A model generated the notes under the pieces. That model saw only the letters and a program-made list of their open reading frames with translations, ran no database searches and had not been told where the DNA came from. Shown here in pieces: positions 6,734 through 12,984 of a stretch of 13,126 nucleotides of DNA. This DNA is from Microcaldota archaeon (GTDB taxonomy: Archaea; Micrarchaeota; Micrarchaeia; Micrarchaeales; CABMGC01), in contig JAKBRL010000022.1 in NCBI GenBank assembly GCA_021845465.1, forward strand, positions 1-13,126, read 5' to 3'. Positions within the stretch are counted from its first letter, which is position 1, and the number at the start of each line of letters is the position of its first letter. Position numbers and translations under genes: made by a program.

Positions 6734-6979
6734 ATGCCTGACGCGCTGATATCCATAAATAACGGAAAAAATAACAAGGATTATATTGAAATAATGGGAA
6801 AATCAATGGACTTAAAGAGAAGCAATGTGAAGCTTGAAAGCAGAAAAGGAAAGATAATTGCAAGAATAAAGGCAGAAGATTCAAAGGCTCTTATAGCCTC
6901 AATGCAGAGCTTTCTTAAAAAAATCAGCATAGTAAGCTCAATAGACTCGAAGCTTGAGACAACAACAAGGAAGCTATAA
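6734..6979 (+). CDS. pcc1: Pcc1-like KEOPS subunit
   Basis: Pcc1 is the dimer-forming subunit of the KEOPS complex (Kae1-Bud32-Cgi121-Pcc1), which makes t6A37 on ANN-decoding tRNAs. The 81-residue product has the size and secondary-structure pattern of the family. Its second half, 'KIIARIKAEDSKALIASMQS' then 'FLKKISIVSSIDSKLE', resembles the Pcc1 beta-strand/helix core, with the D-x-x-A-L-x-A-S element. The match is by pattern only and the first 35 residues are divergent, so it could be another small protein of the same fold. GATG lies exactly 5 nt before the ATG. It lies between eL15 and uL3, and its stop codon overlaps a TATA-like element likely to serve uL3. Confidence 0.7.
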   Translation: MPDALISINNGKNNKDYIEIMGKSMDLKRSNVKLESRKGKIIARIKAEDSKALIASMQSFLKKISIVSSIDSKLETTTRKL

Positions 6980-6983
6980 ATAG
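6974..6983 (+). promoter_or_regulatory. TATA box overlapping the pcc1 stop codon, likely uL3 operon promoter
   Basis: CTATAAATAG is a near-canonical archaeal TATA box that includes the pcc1 TAA (6977-6979). Transcription would start about 27 nt on, near 7006. That gives uL3 a leader of about 20 nt containing its AGTG Shine-Dalgarno (7016-7019), 5 nt before the ATG at 7025. Confidence 0.5.
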
Positions 6984-7024
6984 CTTAAAGAAGTAATGCT
7001 TAAAAAAATACTCAGAGTGAGAAG

Positions 7025-7987
7025 ATGAAAAAAGGATCACTGGAATTCTGGCCGCACAGACGTGCAATAAGGCAGATGCCTCGCGTCAGAAGTTCCGTAA
7101 AGACAGAGACACCATCATTTCTTGGATATGTGGGATTCAAGGCAGGCATGACGCATGCGATGATTATGGATGAGAGTGAAGGCCCTTCTAAAGGCTCTGA
7201 GGTATTCAGGCCTGTTACAATACTTGAACTTCCCAGAGTTGTAATATACGGGATAAGATTTTATAAGAAAGGTTATGCTTATACTGAAATAGCCGGAGAA
7301 GTCTACGACCAGAATGCGGCAAAGCATGTAGGGATAAAATCCATAAAGAAGAATGATGTCTCAAAATTCAAAGAGAAAATAAACGAATGCGAAAGAGTAA
7401 CTGCACTCGCATATCTAGATGCGGAGCCGGTATCAATAGCAAACAAACGCATAATGAGGTTTGAAATTCCTGTAGGAGGCAAGACAGCATCGGAGATGCT
7501 CGCATTCATAGAGCCATTCCTCGGCAAGGAGCTTAAATCCTCAGAAGTCTTCAAGCCTGGAGAGATGGTGGATACCACCTCAATAACAAAAGGCAAGGGA
7601 TGGGCAGGAGTGGTAAAGCGATATAAGGTAGCAACGCAGGGCAGAAAGGTAACAAACAAATACAGGCATCTCGGTACTCTTGGCCCTTGGCATCCTGCAA
7701 AGGTGCAATTCGGAGTGCCGCAGGCGGGACATATGGGTTACAACTACAGGACAGAACGAAATAAACTTATAATTAAGATGGGAAGCCCTTCTGAAACAGA
7801 AGAGGTAAATGTAAAAGGAGGCTATCTAAACTACGGAGTGGTAAAAAGCGATTATATAGTTATTGACGGCTCAATACCAGGCCCATCAAAACGCCTTATA
7901 AGGATAAGGAAGGCCACCAGATCATTCAGGGAGACAAAGCCGCCTAAGATAACCTATCTATCGCTTAATTCAAAGCAGGGCAAATGA
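7025..7987 (+). CDS. rpl3: Large subunit ribosomal protein uL3
   Basis: uL3 is a core 23S rRNA-binding protein whose central loop reaches the peptidyl-transferase centre. The 320-residue product has the archaeal-type layout: 'PRVRSSVKTETPSFLGYVGF' then 'KAGMTH' at the N-terminus, a 'TSITKGKGWAGVVKRY' motif, and the loop 'GTLGPWHPAKVQFGVPQAGH' followed by 'MGYNYRTERN'. Its length is slightly below that of many archaeal homologues. The start has AGTG exactly 5 nt upstream and its own TATA box overlapping the pcc1 stop. uL4 begins 16 nt after the stop. Confidence 0.97.
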   Translation: MKKGSLEFWPHRRAIRQMPRVRSSVKTETPSFLGYVGFKAGMTHAMIMDESEGPSKGSEVFRPVTILELPRVVIYGIRFYKKGYAYTEIAGEVYDQNAAKHVGIKSIKKNDVSKFKEKINECERVTALAYLDAEPVSIANKRIMRFEIPVGGKTASEMLAFIEPFLGKELKSSEVFKPGEMVDTTSITKGKGWAGVVKRYKVATQGRKVTNKYRHLGTLGPWHPAKVQFGVPQAGHMGYNYRTERNKLIIKMGSPSETEEVNVKGGYLNYGVVKSDYIVIDGSIPGPSKRLIRIRKATRSFRETKPPKITYLSLNSKQGK

Positions 7988-8003
7988 AAAATGAGATGTT
8001 CTA

Positions 8004-8786
8004 ATGCAGGCTGATGTATACTCTATTGAAGGAAATAAGAAGGAAACTCTTGAACTTCCTCAGGTATTCAGTATGGAATACCGTGAAGATCTTGTAAAGA
8101 GAGCGCTTCTAAGCGAGCAGAGCGAGAGATTCCAGCCCCAGGGGCATAGCCCACTTGCAGGATTGCAGACAACGGCATTATATGTGGGAACTTATGGCGG
8201 GTACAGGCGCGGCAGGCATATGGGTATAGCAATAAGGCCAAGACAGAAACTCGGAGGAGGAGCGATGGGTGATGTCAGAAGGATACCTTCAGCTGTAAAG
8301 GGTAAGAGAGCCCATCCGCACATGACAATCAAGATAATAAAGGAGCGCATAAACAAGAAGGAGTATTCAAAAGCACTCGAATCTGCAATAGCAGGATGCG
8401 CAATCAGCACCGAGATAAACGCGAGACATCAGATAGGCAGGCAGCTCCCTATAATAATAGAGGATGCAATAGAGAAGGTAGCAAAGACAAAGGATCTTAT
8501 AAAAGTACTTAACTCGCTTGGGTTTTCAAAAGACATAGAGGTTTCGCACAAGCCGAAACTCCTGACAGGAAGAGGCTCAAGGAAGAGAAAATTCAGAAAG
8601 ACCCTCTTAATCATAGTAAACGATTCTAAATCTGTAGGAAAGGCAGGAAGAAATATAGCAGGAGTAGATGTAATAGGAGTAAAGGAGCTGAATATAGAAG
8701 CACTGGCTCCCGGAGCGCTTCCAAGGCCTACCGTATGGAGCAAGTCAGCTGTAGCCGCACTGCCTGCAGTGTTAAAAGAGATGTGA
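8004..8786 (+). CDS. rpl4: Large subunit ribosomal protein uL4
   Basis: uL4 lines part of the exit tunnel wall and organises domain I/II of 23S rRNA. The 260-residue product has the archaeal/eukaryotic signature 'YVGTYGGYRRGRHMGIAIRP' followed by 'RQKLGGGAMGDVRRIPSAVK' and 'GKRAHP', the extended tunnel loop. Its C-terminal half has 'LLTGRGSRKRKFRKTLLIIV' and ends near 'ALPRPTVWSKSAV'. Length is normal for archaea. The ATG at 8004 has GATG exactly 5 nt upstream, and an in-frame stop four codons before it rules out a longer N-terminus. It lies between uL3 and uL23, which begins 5 nt after its stop. Confidence 0.97.
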   Translation: MQADVYSIEGNKKETLELPQVFSMEYREDLVKRALLSEQSERFQPQGHSPLAGLQTTALYVGTYGGYRRGRHMGIAIRPRQKLGGGAMGDVRRIPSAVKGKRAHPHMTIKIIKERINKKEYSKALESAIAGCAISTEINARHQIGRQLPIIIEDAIEKVAKTKDLIKVLNSLGFSKDIEVSHKPKLLTGRGSRKRKFRKTLLIIVNDSKSVGKAGRNIAGVDVIGVKELNIEALAPGALPRPTVWSKSAVAALPAVLKEM

Positions 8787-8791
8787 TAATA

Positions 8792-9043
8792 ATGGCAGTA
8801 CTTCAATACCCGATCGCAACAGAGAAAGCTCTTAATATGGTAGAGACAAGAAATACCATAATCTATATAGTAAACCTATCGGCCGACAAGAAAACCATAA
8901 CAGACGAATTCGAGAAGACCTTCAATGTAAAGGTAGATTATGTAAATACTTTAATAAGTCCTGAAAATCAGAAGAAGGCATATATAAGGCTAAAGCCAGA
9001 GTATCCTGCTTCTGATATAGCAAAAAAACTCAAATTAGTATGA
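8792..9043 (+). CDS. rpl23: Large subunit ribosomal protein uL23
   Basis: uL23 sits at the polypeptide exit of the large subunit and is a docking site for SRP and other exit-site factors. The 83-residue product has the family layout: 'YPIATEKALNMVETRNTIIY' at the N-terminus, a central helix, and a C-terminal strand pair with 'YVNTLISPENQKKAYIRLKP'. The frame is open further upstream to an ATG at 8735 inside uL4. The ATG at 8792 is chosen because it gives the conserved N-terminus and normal length and lies 5 nt after the uL4 stop. Its upstream GTG spacing is 6 nt, slightly off the 5-nt rule of its neighbours. Confidence 0.96.
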   Translation: MAVLQYPIATEKALNMVETRNTIIYIVNLSADKKTITDEFEKTFNVKVDYVNTLISPENQKKAYIRLKPEYPASDIAKKLKLV

Positions 9044-9053
9044 CGGTGCAAAA

Positions 9054-9773
9054 ATGGGAAAGAAACTTAAACAACAAAGGAGAGGAAAAGGAAGCAATGC
9101 TTATACAAAGCCTCCTCTGAGCCAGAAGGCTGAGATACTATTCAGAAACGAGAAGCTTTCTTCAAAGAAAGTAGGCGAAGTAATAGACTTCATTGACGAT
9201 CCGGGGCACTCCGCACCTCTCATGCTGGTAAAATATGACGATTTCAGCGAGCTTCTGCTTCTTGCACCGGAAGGGATAAAGATAGGCGACAGAATACATG
9301 AAGGTCCCGGGGCAGAATGCACACTGGGAAGCATACTCTTTCTTTCAAGCATACCGGACGGAATGCCTGTTTACAATATAGAATCAAAGCCTGGAGACGG
9401 AGGAAGATTTGCAAGAGGCGCAGGCTCCTATGCAACAATAGTAGCACATCTGGGAAACCGCGTTTCAGTATCAATGCCTTCCAAGTCTGTTGTGGATCTG
9501 GACGGATCATGCAGAGCCGAGATAGGCGCAGTATCAGGAGGCGGGCAGTCTACTAAACCTATAATGAAGGCTGGAAAGAATTTCTATATGAAGCACGCGC
9601 TCAATAAGAGATGGCCTCTCAACAGAGGTGTCAAGATGAATCCTGTCGATCATCCTTTCGGAGGAAAGCAGCACCACAAAGGGGCTTCAAGTATGACATC
9701 GAGAAATGCACCTCCTGGAAGAAAGGTAGGCCACATAGCAGCAAGAAGGGTAGGGCGATTGAAGAGAGGATAA
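9054..9773 (+). CDS. rpl2: Large subunit ribosomal protein uL2
   Basis: uL2 is one of the most conserved large-subunit proteins. It bridges to 16S rRNA and is needed for subunit joining and peptidyl-transferase activity. The 239-residue product has the basic N-terminus 'QRRGKGSNAYTKPPLSQKAE', OB- and SH3-like barrels, and the C-terminal rRNA-binding loop 'MNPVDHPFGGKQHHKGAS'. The catalysis-associated Asp-His pair is kept (H200), while the following His of the usual HPHGG is Phe (F202). The tail 'APPGRKVGHIAARRVGRL' is archaeal in style. GGTG lies exactly 5 nt before the ATG, which is 10 nt after the uL23 stop. uS19 begins one base after its stop. Confidence 0.97.
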   Translation: MGKKLKQQRRGKGSNAYTKPPLSQKAEILFRNEKLSSKKVGEVIDFIDDPGHSAPLMLVKYDDFSELLLLAPEGIKIGDRIHEGPGAECTLGSILFLSSIPDGMPVYNIESKPGDGGRFARGAGSYATIVAHLGNRVSVSMPSKSVVDLDGSCRAEIGAVSGGGQSTKPIMKAGKNFYMKHALNKRWPLNRGVKMNPVDHPFGGKQHHKGASSMTSRNAPPGRKVGHIAARRVGRLKRG

Positions 9774-9774
9774 T

Positions 9775-10167
9775 ATGGCAAGAATATATACATTCAAAGG
9801 CAAAACACATGAACAGCTTGCAGCTATGCAGGCTTCCGATTTCGTAAATCTCCTCGACTCGAGACAGCGAAGGAGCATAAAGAGAAACGGGCTTGCATAC
9901 AAATCCATTCTGAAGAAGATCTCCGAAGCCAGGGCTTCTGATTCAAAGAAGATAATAAAGACTCATGCAAGAGAAGCCGTAATACTGCCAGACTGGGTAG
10001 GCCTCACATTCGGTGTACACAACGGGAAAGAATTCAAAGAGGTCAAGATAACAGAAGAGATGATGGGACACAGGCTAGGCGAATTTTCCTTCTCAACCAA
10101 AAGAGTCCTCCACTCAGCTCCGGGAATAAGAGCTACAAGAGGATCAAAGTTCCTCTCGGTGAAATGA
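9775..10167 (+). CDS. rps19: Small subunit ribosomal protein uS19
   Basis: uS19 is a small-subunit head protein, next to uS13, that contacts the A-site finger and tRNA. The 130-residue product has the archaeal N-terminal extension ('FKGKTHEQLAAMQASDFVNL') before the common core. The core carries 'THAREAVILPDWVGLTFGVH', 'KITEEMMGHRLGEFSFSTKR' and a basic tail. Length and motif order are normal. The start has GAGG exactly 5 nt upstream, and the ATG follows the uL2 stop by one base. Its own stop overlaps the uL22 start region (ATGATGA), indicating translational coupling. Confidence 0.97.
   Translation: MARIYTFKGKTHEQLAAMQASDFVNLLDSRQRRSIKRNGLAYKSILKKISEARASDSKKIIKTHAREAVILPDWVGLTFGVHNGKEFKEVKITEEMMGHRLGEFSFSTKRVLHSAPGIRATRGSKFLSVK
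10158..10161 (+). promoter_or_regulatory. Shine-Dalgarno GGTG that decides the uL22 start
   Basis: Two ATGs overlap the uS19 stop, at 10164 and 10167. GGTG at 10158-10161 is 2 nt from the first and exactly 5 nt from the second. Since 5 nt is the spacing used by the neighbouring genes, the second ATG is preferred, which drops one Met. Confidence 0.65.
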
Positions 10168-10871
10168 TGAAATATTCAATACGAATACCAAAAGAAGAGA
10201 TAAAGGCAGGAGAGATATCTCTTGCACAGAGGTACGATCTCAACGTCAGTTACAAAGATCTCGGTGCAGTCTGTGATGCTGTAAGGTACATGAAAGCATC
10301 AGCAGCTCTGGCATTTCTAGAAAAAGCAATAAAGATGGAGGTTCCCATCGCATACAGGAGGCACAACAAGCATATGGGTTCAAGGCATGAATTAGGAGGC
10401 AAGAAGGGTAAGTATCCTGTAAAGGCATCGAAGGAGGTAAGGCTTGCAATAATCAACGCGATTGCAAATGCAGAAAACCAAGGCAATCTTGATGCTGAGA
10501 ACATGTATGTAATCCACTCTGCTGCAAACAAGACGCGCATAGAGCGCAGGAGCCCGTCAAAGGGATCAATAGCATGGGGCCGCGGAATGTATGGCAGGTC
10601 TGCAATAAACCACAGCGATATCGAGTATGCAAAGGTGGAGATAGGAATAGCGAATGCTGACTATAAAGGCATGACAAAGAAGATGAAATATTTTATAGGA
10701 GTGAAGAAAGCTTCCGAGCCTAAGATAAAGGCTGCAAAGCAGCAAAAGCAGAAGCCTTCAAACGCACTGAATCCAGAGAAGACGAAGGAGAAAAAGGAGA
10801 AGACCATTGCAATTCCTGAGAAGAAGGAGGCAGATGAGGAGAAGAAGGAAAGTGCGACATCAACAAAGTGA
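10167..10871 (+). CDS. rpl22: Large subunit ribosomal protein uL22 with long charged C-terminal tail
   Basis: uL22 binds 23S rRNA and extends a beta hairpin along the exit tunnel. The 234-residue product has the core 'SYKDLGAVCDAVRYMKASAA', the 'RRHNKHMGSRHELGGKKGKY' segment and the hairpin region 'RIERRSPSKGSIAWGRGMYG'. The core ends near 'MKYFIGVKK' (about 180). A Lys/Glu-rich, low-complexity tail of about 55 residues follows, which many archaeal uL22 proteins (commonly about 150-160 residues) lack; it is probably disordered. The reading frame through the tail is intact and stops 4 nt before uS3, so it is not an unrecognised second gene. An alternative Met lies one codon upstream. Confidence 0.96.
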   Translation: MKYSIRIPKEEIKAGEISLAQRYDLNVSYKDLGAVCDAVRYMKASAALAFLEKAIKMEVPIAYRRHNKHMGSRHELGGKKGKYPVKASKEVRLAIINAIANAENQGNLDAENMYVIHSAANKTRIERRSPSKGSIAWGRGMYGRSAINHSDIEYAKVEIGIANADYKGMTKKMKYFIGVKKASEPKIKAAKQQKQKPSNALNPEKTKEKKEKTIAIPEKKEADEEKKESATSTK

Positions 10872-10875
10872 TATT

Positions 10876-11577
10876 ATGGCATCAGAAAGAAAATTTATAG
10901 AGGATTTGAAGGTAAAATACAACATACTCAGATATATGGAAAAATCTCTCAGCAGGGCTGGTCTTTCACGTGTCGATATACAGAAAACACCTGTGATAAC
11001 AAGGATAACTCCATATGTCACCAATCCTGGCAGAGTAATAGGCCGCGGAGGAGAGACAATAGACTCTCTTACCGAAAGCATGAAGAAGAAATTCCACCTT
11101 GAAAATCCACAAATAAGCGTTGCCGAAGTAGCGAACCCGAAGCTTGAGCCAAGGCTTGTAGCGAGGAACATAGTCGCATCACTCGAACGCGGCATAAACC
11201 CGAGAAGGCTTATACACTCAGCAGCAAGAGAGATTATGGAACAGGGAGCATTAGGCGTCGAGATAATCGCAAAAGGCAAGCTGGCATCAAAAGGCGCAAG
11301 GGCAAAGAAGATGAAGGTAAGATTAGGATATCTTCCAAAGTCAGGATTTGCAGTAAGCCTTGTCAGCGAGGCAAAGATAGCCGCATATCCTAAGTATGGT
11401 GCAATAGGAGTGACTGTAAGGCTGGTTCCACCAGGAACAAAGTTCCCTGACAGGGATGTTGTTGCAGTCGCACTTCCAAAGCAGATAGCAGCAGCAAGCC
11501 TGAATTCCGGAAGGAAGCCTGGAGGATACGGAGGCCAAGGCGGAAGAAGAGGGCCGCCCCACCACAACAGGAAGTGA
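10876..11577 (+). CDS. rps3: Small subunit ribosomal protein uS3
   Basis: uS3 forms part of the mRNA entry channel in the small-subunit head. The 233-residue product has an N-terminal KH domain, with the GxxG loop visible in 'GRVIGRGGETIDSL' (G56-G59), and the S3 C-terminal domain from about residue 95, including 'GALGVEIIAKGKLASKGARA' and 'VRLVPPGTKFPDRD'. It ends in a short Gly/Arg-rich tail (about 211-233). The frame continues upstream inside uL22 to 10807. The ATG at 10876 is chosen because it gives the family N-terminus, lies 4 nt after the uL22 stop and has AGTG exactly 5 nt upstream. Confidence 0.97.
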   Translation: MASERKFIEDLKVKYNILRYMEKSLSRAGLSRVDIQKTPVITRITPYVTNPGRVIGRGGETIDSLTESMKKKFHLENPQISVAEVANPKLEPRLVARNIVASLERGINPRRLIHSAAREIMEQGALGVEIIAKGKLASKGARAKKMKVRLGYLPKSGFAVSLVSEAKIAAYPKYGAIGVTVRLVPPGTKFPDRDVVAVALPKQIAAASLNSGRKPGGYGGQGGRRGPPHHNRK

Positions 11578-11605
11578 AAAACACTTCAGGCAACCTAGGG
11601 TTAAA

Positions 11606-11620
11606 CTTATATATTTAAAC
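11606..11620 (+). promoter_or_regulatory. Internal TATA box before uL29 (leaderless start)
   Basis: The 59-nt uS3-uL29 gap holds a strong TATA-like run, CTTATATATTTAAAC, preceded by purine-rich bases that could serve as a BRE. Its centre, about 11611, is 26 nt before the ATG at 11637, so a transcript from here would begin at that start codon. The 6-mer TTAAAC occurs twice, at 11601-11606 and 11615-11620. Confidence 0.6.
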
Positions 11621-11636
11621 GAATAGAATGATATTT

Positions 11637-11834
11637 ATGAAGATAAAAGATTTAAGATCCCTTACTGTTGAAGGGCTAAATGTCAAACTCTCCGAGCTCA
11701 GGCTTGATGCTGCAATAGAACAGAGAAAGATAGCCTCTACTGGAGTAGCAAGCAAGAAGGTAAAGATTAGGGAGATAAGGAGGACAATAGCACAGATTCT
11801 AACCCTTCTCAATGAGAGAGGTGCCAAGGTATAA
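11637..11834 (+). CDS. rpl29: Large subunit ribosomal protein uL29
   Basis: uL29 is a small two-helix protein near the exit-tunnel opening that, with uL23, forms the platform for SRP and nascent-chain factors. The 65-residue product begins 'MKIKDLRSLTVEGLNVKLSE', as the family usually does, and ends in the second helix, 'VKIREIRRTIAQILTLLNER'. A Met three codons upstream (11628) is possible. I prefer 11637 because it matches the family N-terminus and falls 26 nt after the TATA centre, which fits leaderless translation. Its stop overlaps the aIF1 start (TAATG), so the two are coupled. Confidence 0.94.
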   Translation: MKIKDLRSLTVEGLNVKLSELRLDAAIEQRKIASTGVASKKVKIREIRRTIAQILTLLNERGAKV

Positions 11835-12136
11835 TGCCAGACATCTGCCCAAAATGCGGCCTTCCAAAGGAACTCTGTGTCTGCGATGTTCTAAACAGGG
11901 AGACAAACAGGAGAATAAGGGTATATACTGAGAAGAAGAAATTCAAGAAGTATATGACTGTAGTTTCAGGCCTTACCGGAGAAGAGATGGAGAAGACAGC
12001 AAAAGAGCTAAAGGTTGCCCTCGCATGCGGAGGCACTTCAAAAAATGGCATAATAGAATTGCAGGGAGACCATAAGGAATCTGTAAAGAAGGCTCTTCTT
12101 GAAATGGGCTATCCTGAAGACAGCATAGATGCCTGA
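11834..12136 (+). CDS. sui1: Translation initiation factor aIF1 (SUI1 family)
   Basis: aIF1 monitors start-codon selection on the 30S subunit with aIF1A and aIF2. The 100-residue product has a cysteine-rich N-terminus (C5, C8, C15, C17) that could bind zinc, then the SUI1 alpha/beta fold: 'FKKYMTVVSGL' (start of the core), the basic loop-strand 'KELKVALACGGTSKNGIIEL' and 'QGDHKESVKKALLEMGYPED'. Length is normal for archaea. Its start overlaps the uL29 stop by one base; a GGTG lies 10 nt upstream, further than in its neighbours. It is the last gene of the cluster here. Confidence 0.95.
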   Translation: MPDICPKCGLPKELCVCDVLNRETNRRIRVYTEKKKFKKYMTVVSGLTGEEMEKTAKELKVALACGGTSKNGIIELQGDHKESVKKALLEMGYPEDSIDA

Positions 12137-12252
12137 TGCCTGCATTAACTCATTCAGCTTAAGATAATGCCGACCGCTTAATGGAGCATTTCAAATTCCG
12201 AAGCCACAAGAAATGCCTATAATGCTAAGATACCCAAATCCCTGCAGTAGAG
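12137..12252. other. Convergent intergenic stretch aIF1 / nth
   Basis: This 116-nt gap holds no ORF or tRNA that I can see. It starts with the end of a tandem 7-mer GATGCCT (12128-12141) that overlaps the aIF1 stop. ATGCC/ATGCT pentamers recur at about 12129, 12136, 12167, 12212 and 12221. AATGC (from 12166) can pair with GCATT (to 12190) across a 15-nt loop. There is no U-tract on the plus strand, so no obvious terminator for the cluster. Confidence 0.4.
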
Positions 12253-12936
12253 CTATCCACTCTTTTTAGAGTATATCCTAACTGATTTCCTTCCCGATTT
12301 CAATAGGTCTGAACTTGGGCATATATCTGCCAAGACACATTTTTCACATCTCTTTTTCCTTGCAGTGCATACATCCCTGCCTAGTGCTATGAGAAGATTG
12401 GAAACATTGCCCCACTCCCCTTCAGGAAAAATTCTCATCATATCCATTTCTATCTTTTTAGGATCTTTATGTCTTGAAAGCTTTAGCCTTCCCACTACCG
12501 TTATGCAGTGTGTATCTATAGCTATTCCCTGATTTATTCCGAATCCCTCATTGAGTATAACATTAGCAACCTTCCTTCCTACTCCGGGAAGCTCCATCAA
12601 TTCTTCAATGGTCTTCGGAACATTTCCGCCGAATCTTTCTTCAATCATCTTAGAAGCCTTCTTCAGGTTCCTTGCCTTTGTCTTGTAATAATTAACACCA
12701 TTCAGATGCCTCATAAGAGTCCTGAGGTCTGCGCTGGCATAATCATGAAATGTCTTGAATTTCCTGAAAAGCTCTGGAGTAATATTGTTTATCTGCTTGT
12801 CAGTGCACTGCGGAGATAAAAAAACAGCGACAAAAAGCTCAGTCATGTTCTTATGCAGAAGTTCGGTATGCAGGCTCCTTCCATATCTCCCCGCAAGCCT
12901 ATCAAAAACCACTCTGGCAAACTTCTCCTTTTCCAT
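12253..12936 (-). CDS. nth: Endonuclease III (DNA glycosylase/AP lyase)
   Basis: Endonuclease III removes oxidised pyrimidines and nicks the abasic site by beta-elimination in base-excision repair. The 227-residue product is complete: 'FLSPQCTDKQIN' near the N-terminus, the helix-hairpin-helix 'ELPGVGRKVANVIL' with catalytic Lys122, the second catalytic residue Asp141 in 'IAIDTHCITVVGRL', and a [4Fe-4S] ligand set C190-X6-C197-X2-C200-X5-C206, which is the canonical spacing. A basic tail of about 20 residues follows. It converges on the translation cluster. A TATA-like run about 27 nt upstream of the ATG suggests a leaderless mRNA. The gene whose end lies at 12985 is upstream on the same strand. 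Confidence 0.96.
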   Translation of the reverse strand: MEKEKFARVVFDRLAGRYGRSLHTELLHKNMTELFVAVFLSPQCTDKQINNITPELFRKFKTFHDYASADLRTLMRHLNGVNYYKTKARNLKKASKMIEERFGGNVPKTIEELMELPGVGRKVANVILNEGFGINQGIAIDTHCITVVGRLKLSRHKDPKKIEMDMMRIFPEGEWGNVSNLLIALGRDVCTARKKRCEKCVLADICPSSDLLKSGRKSVRIYSKKSG

Positions 12937-12957
12937 AAATACGGATGCTATTCAAAA

Positions 12958-12969
12958 GAATAAATAACC
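12958..12969 (-). promoter_or_regulatory. TATA-like element for nth
   Basis: On the minus strand the run GGTTATTTATTC is centred at about 12963, 27 nt before the nth start codon at 12936. This is the position expected for a TATA box driving a leaderless transcript. No Shine-Dalgarno precedes the ATG. Confidence 0.5.
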
Positions 12970-12984
12970 GAGCCAATCTTCTCT

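Noticed and set aside
10162..10171. ATGATGA at the uL22 start resembling a C/D-box RNA C box
   Set aside because: It is explained by overlapping stop and start codons, and no CTGA D box follows at a suitable distance.
10860..11567. A 235-codon minus-strand ORF across uS3
   Set aside because: It lies entirely antisense to a confidently identified uS3. Its translation is rich in Pro, Ser, Phe and Leu, as expected from the complement of a Lys/Arg/Gly-rich gene, and it has no recognisable motif.
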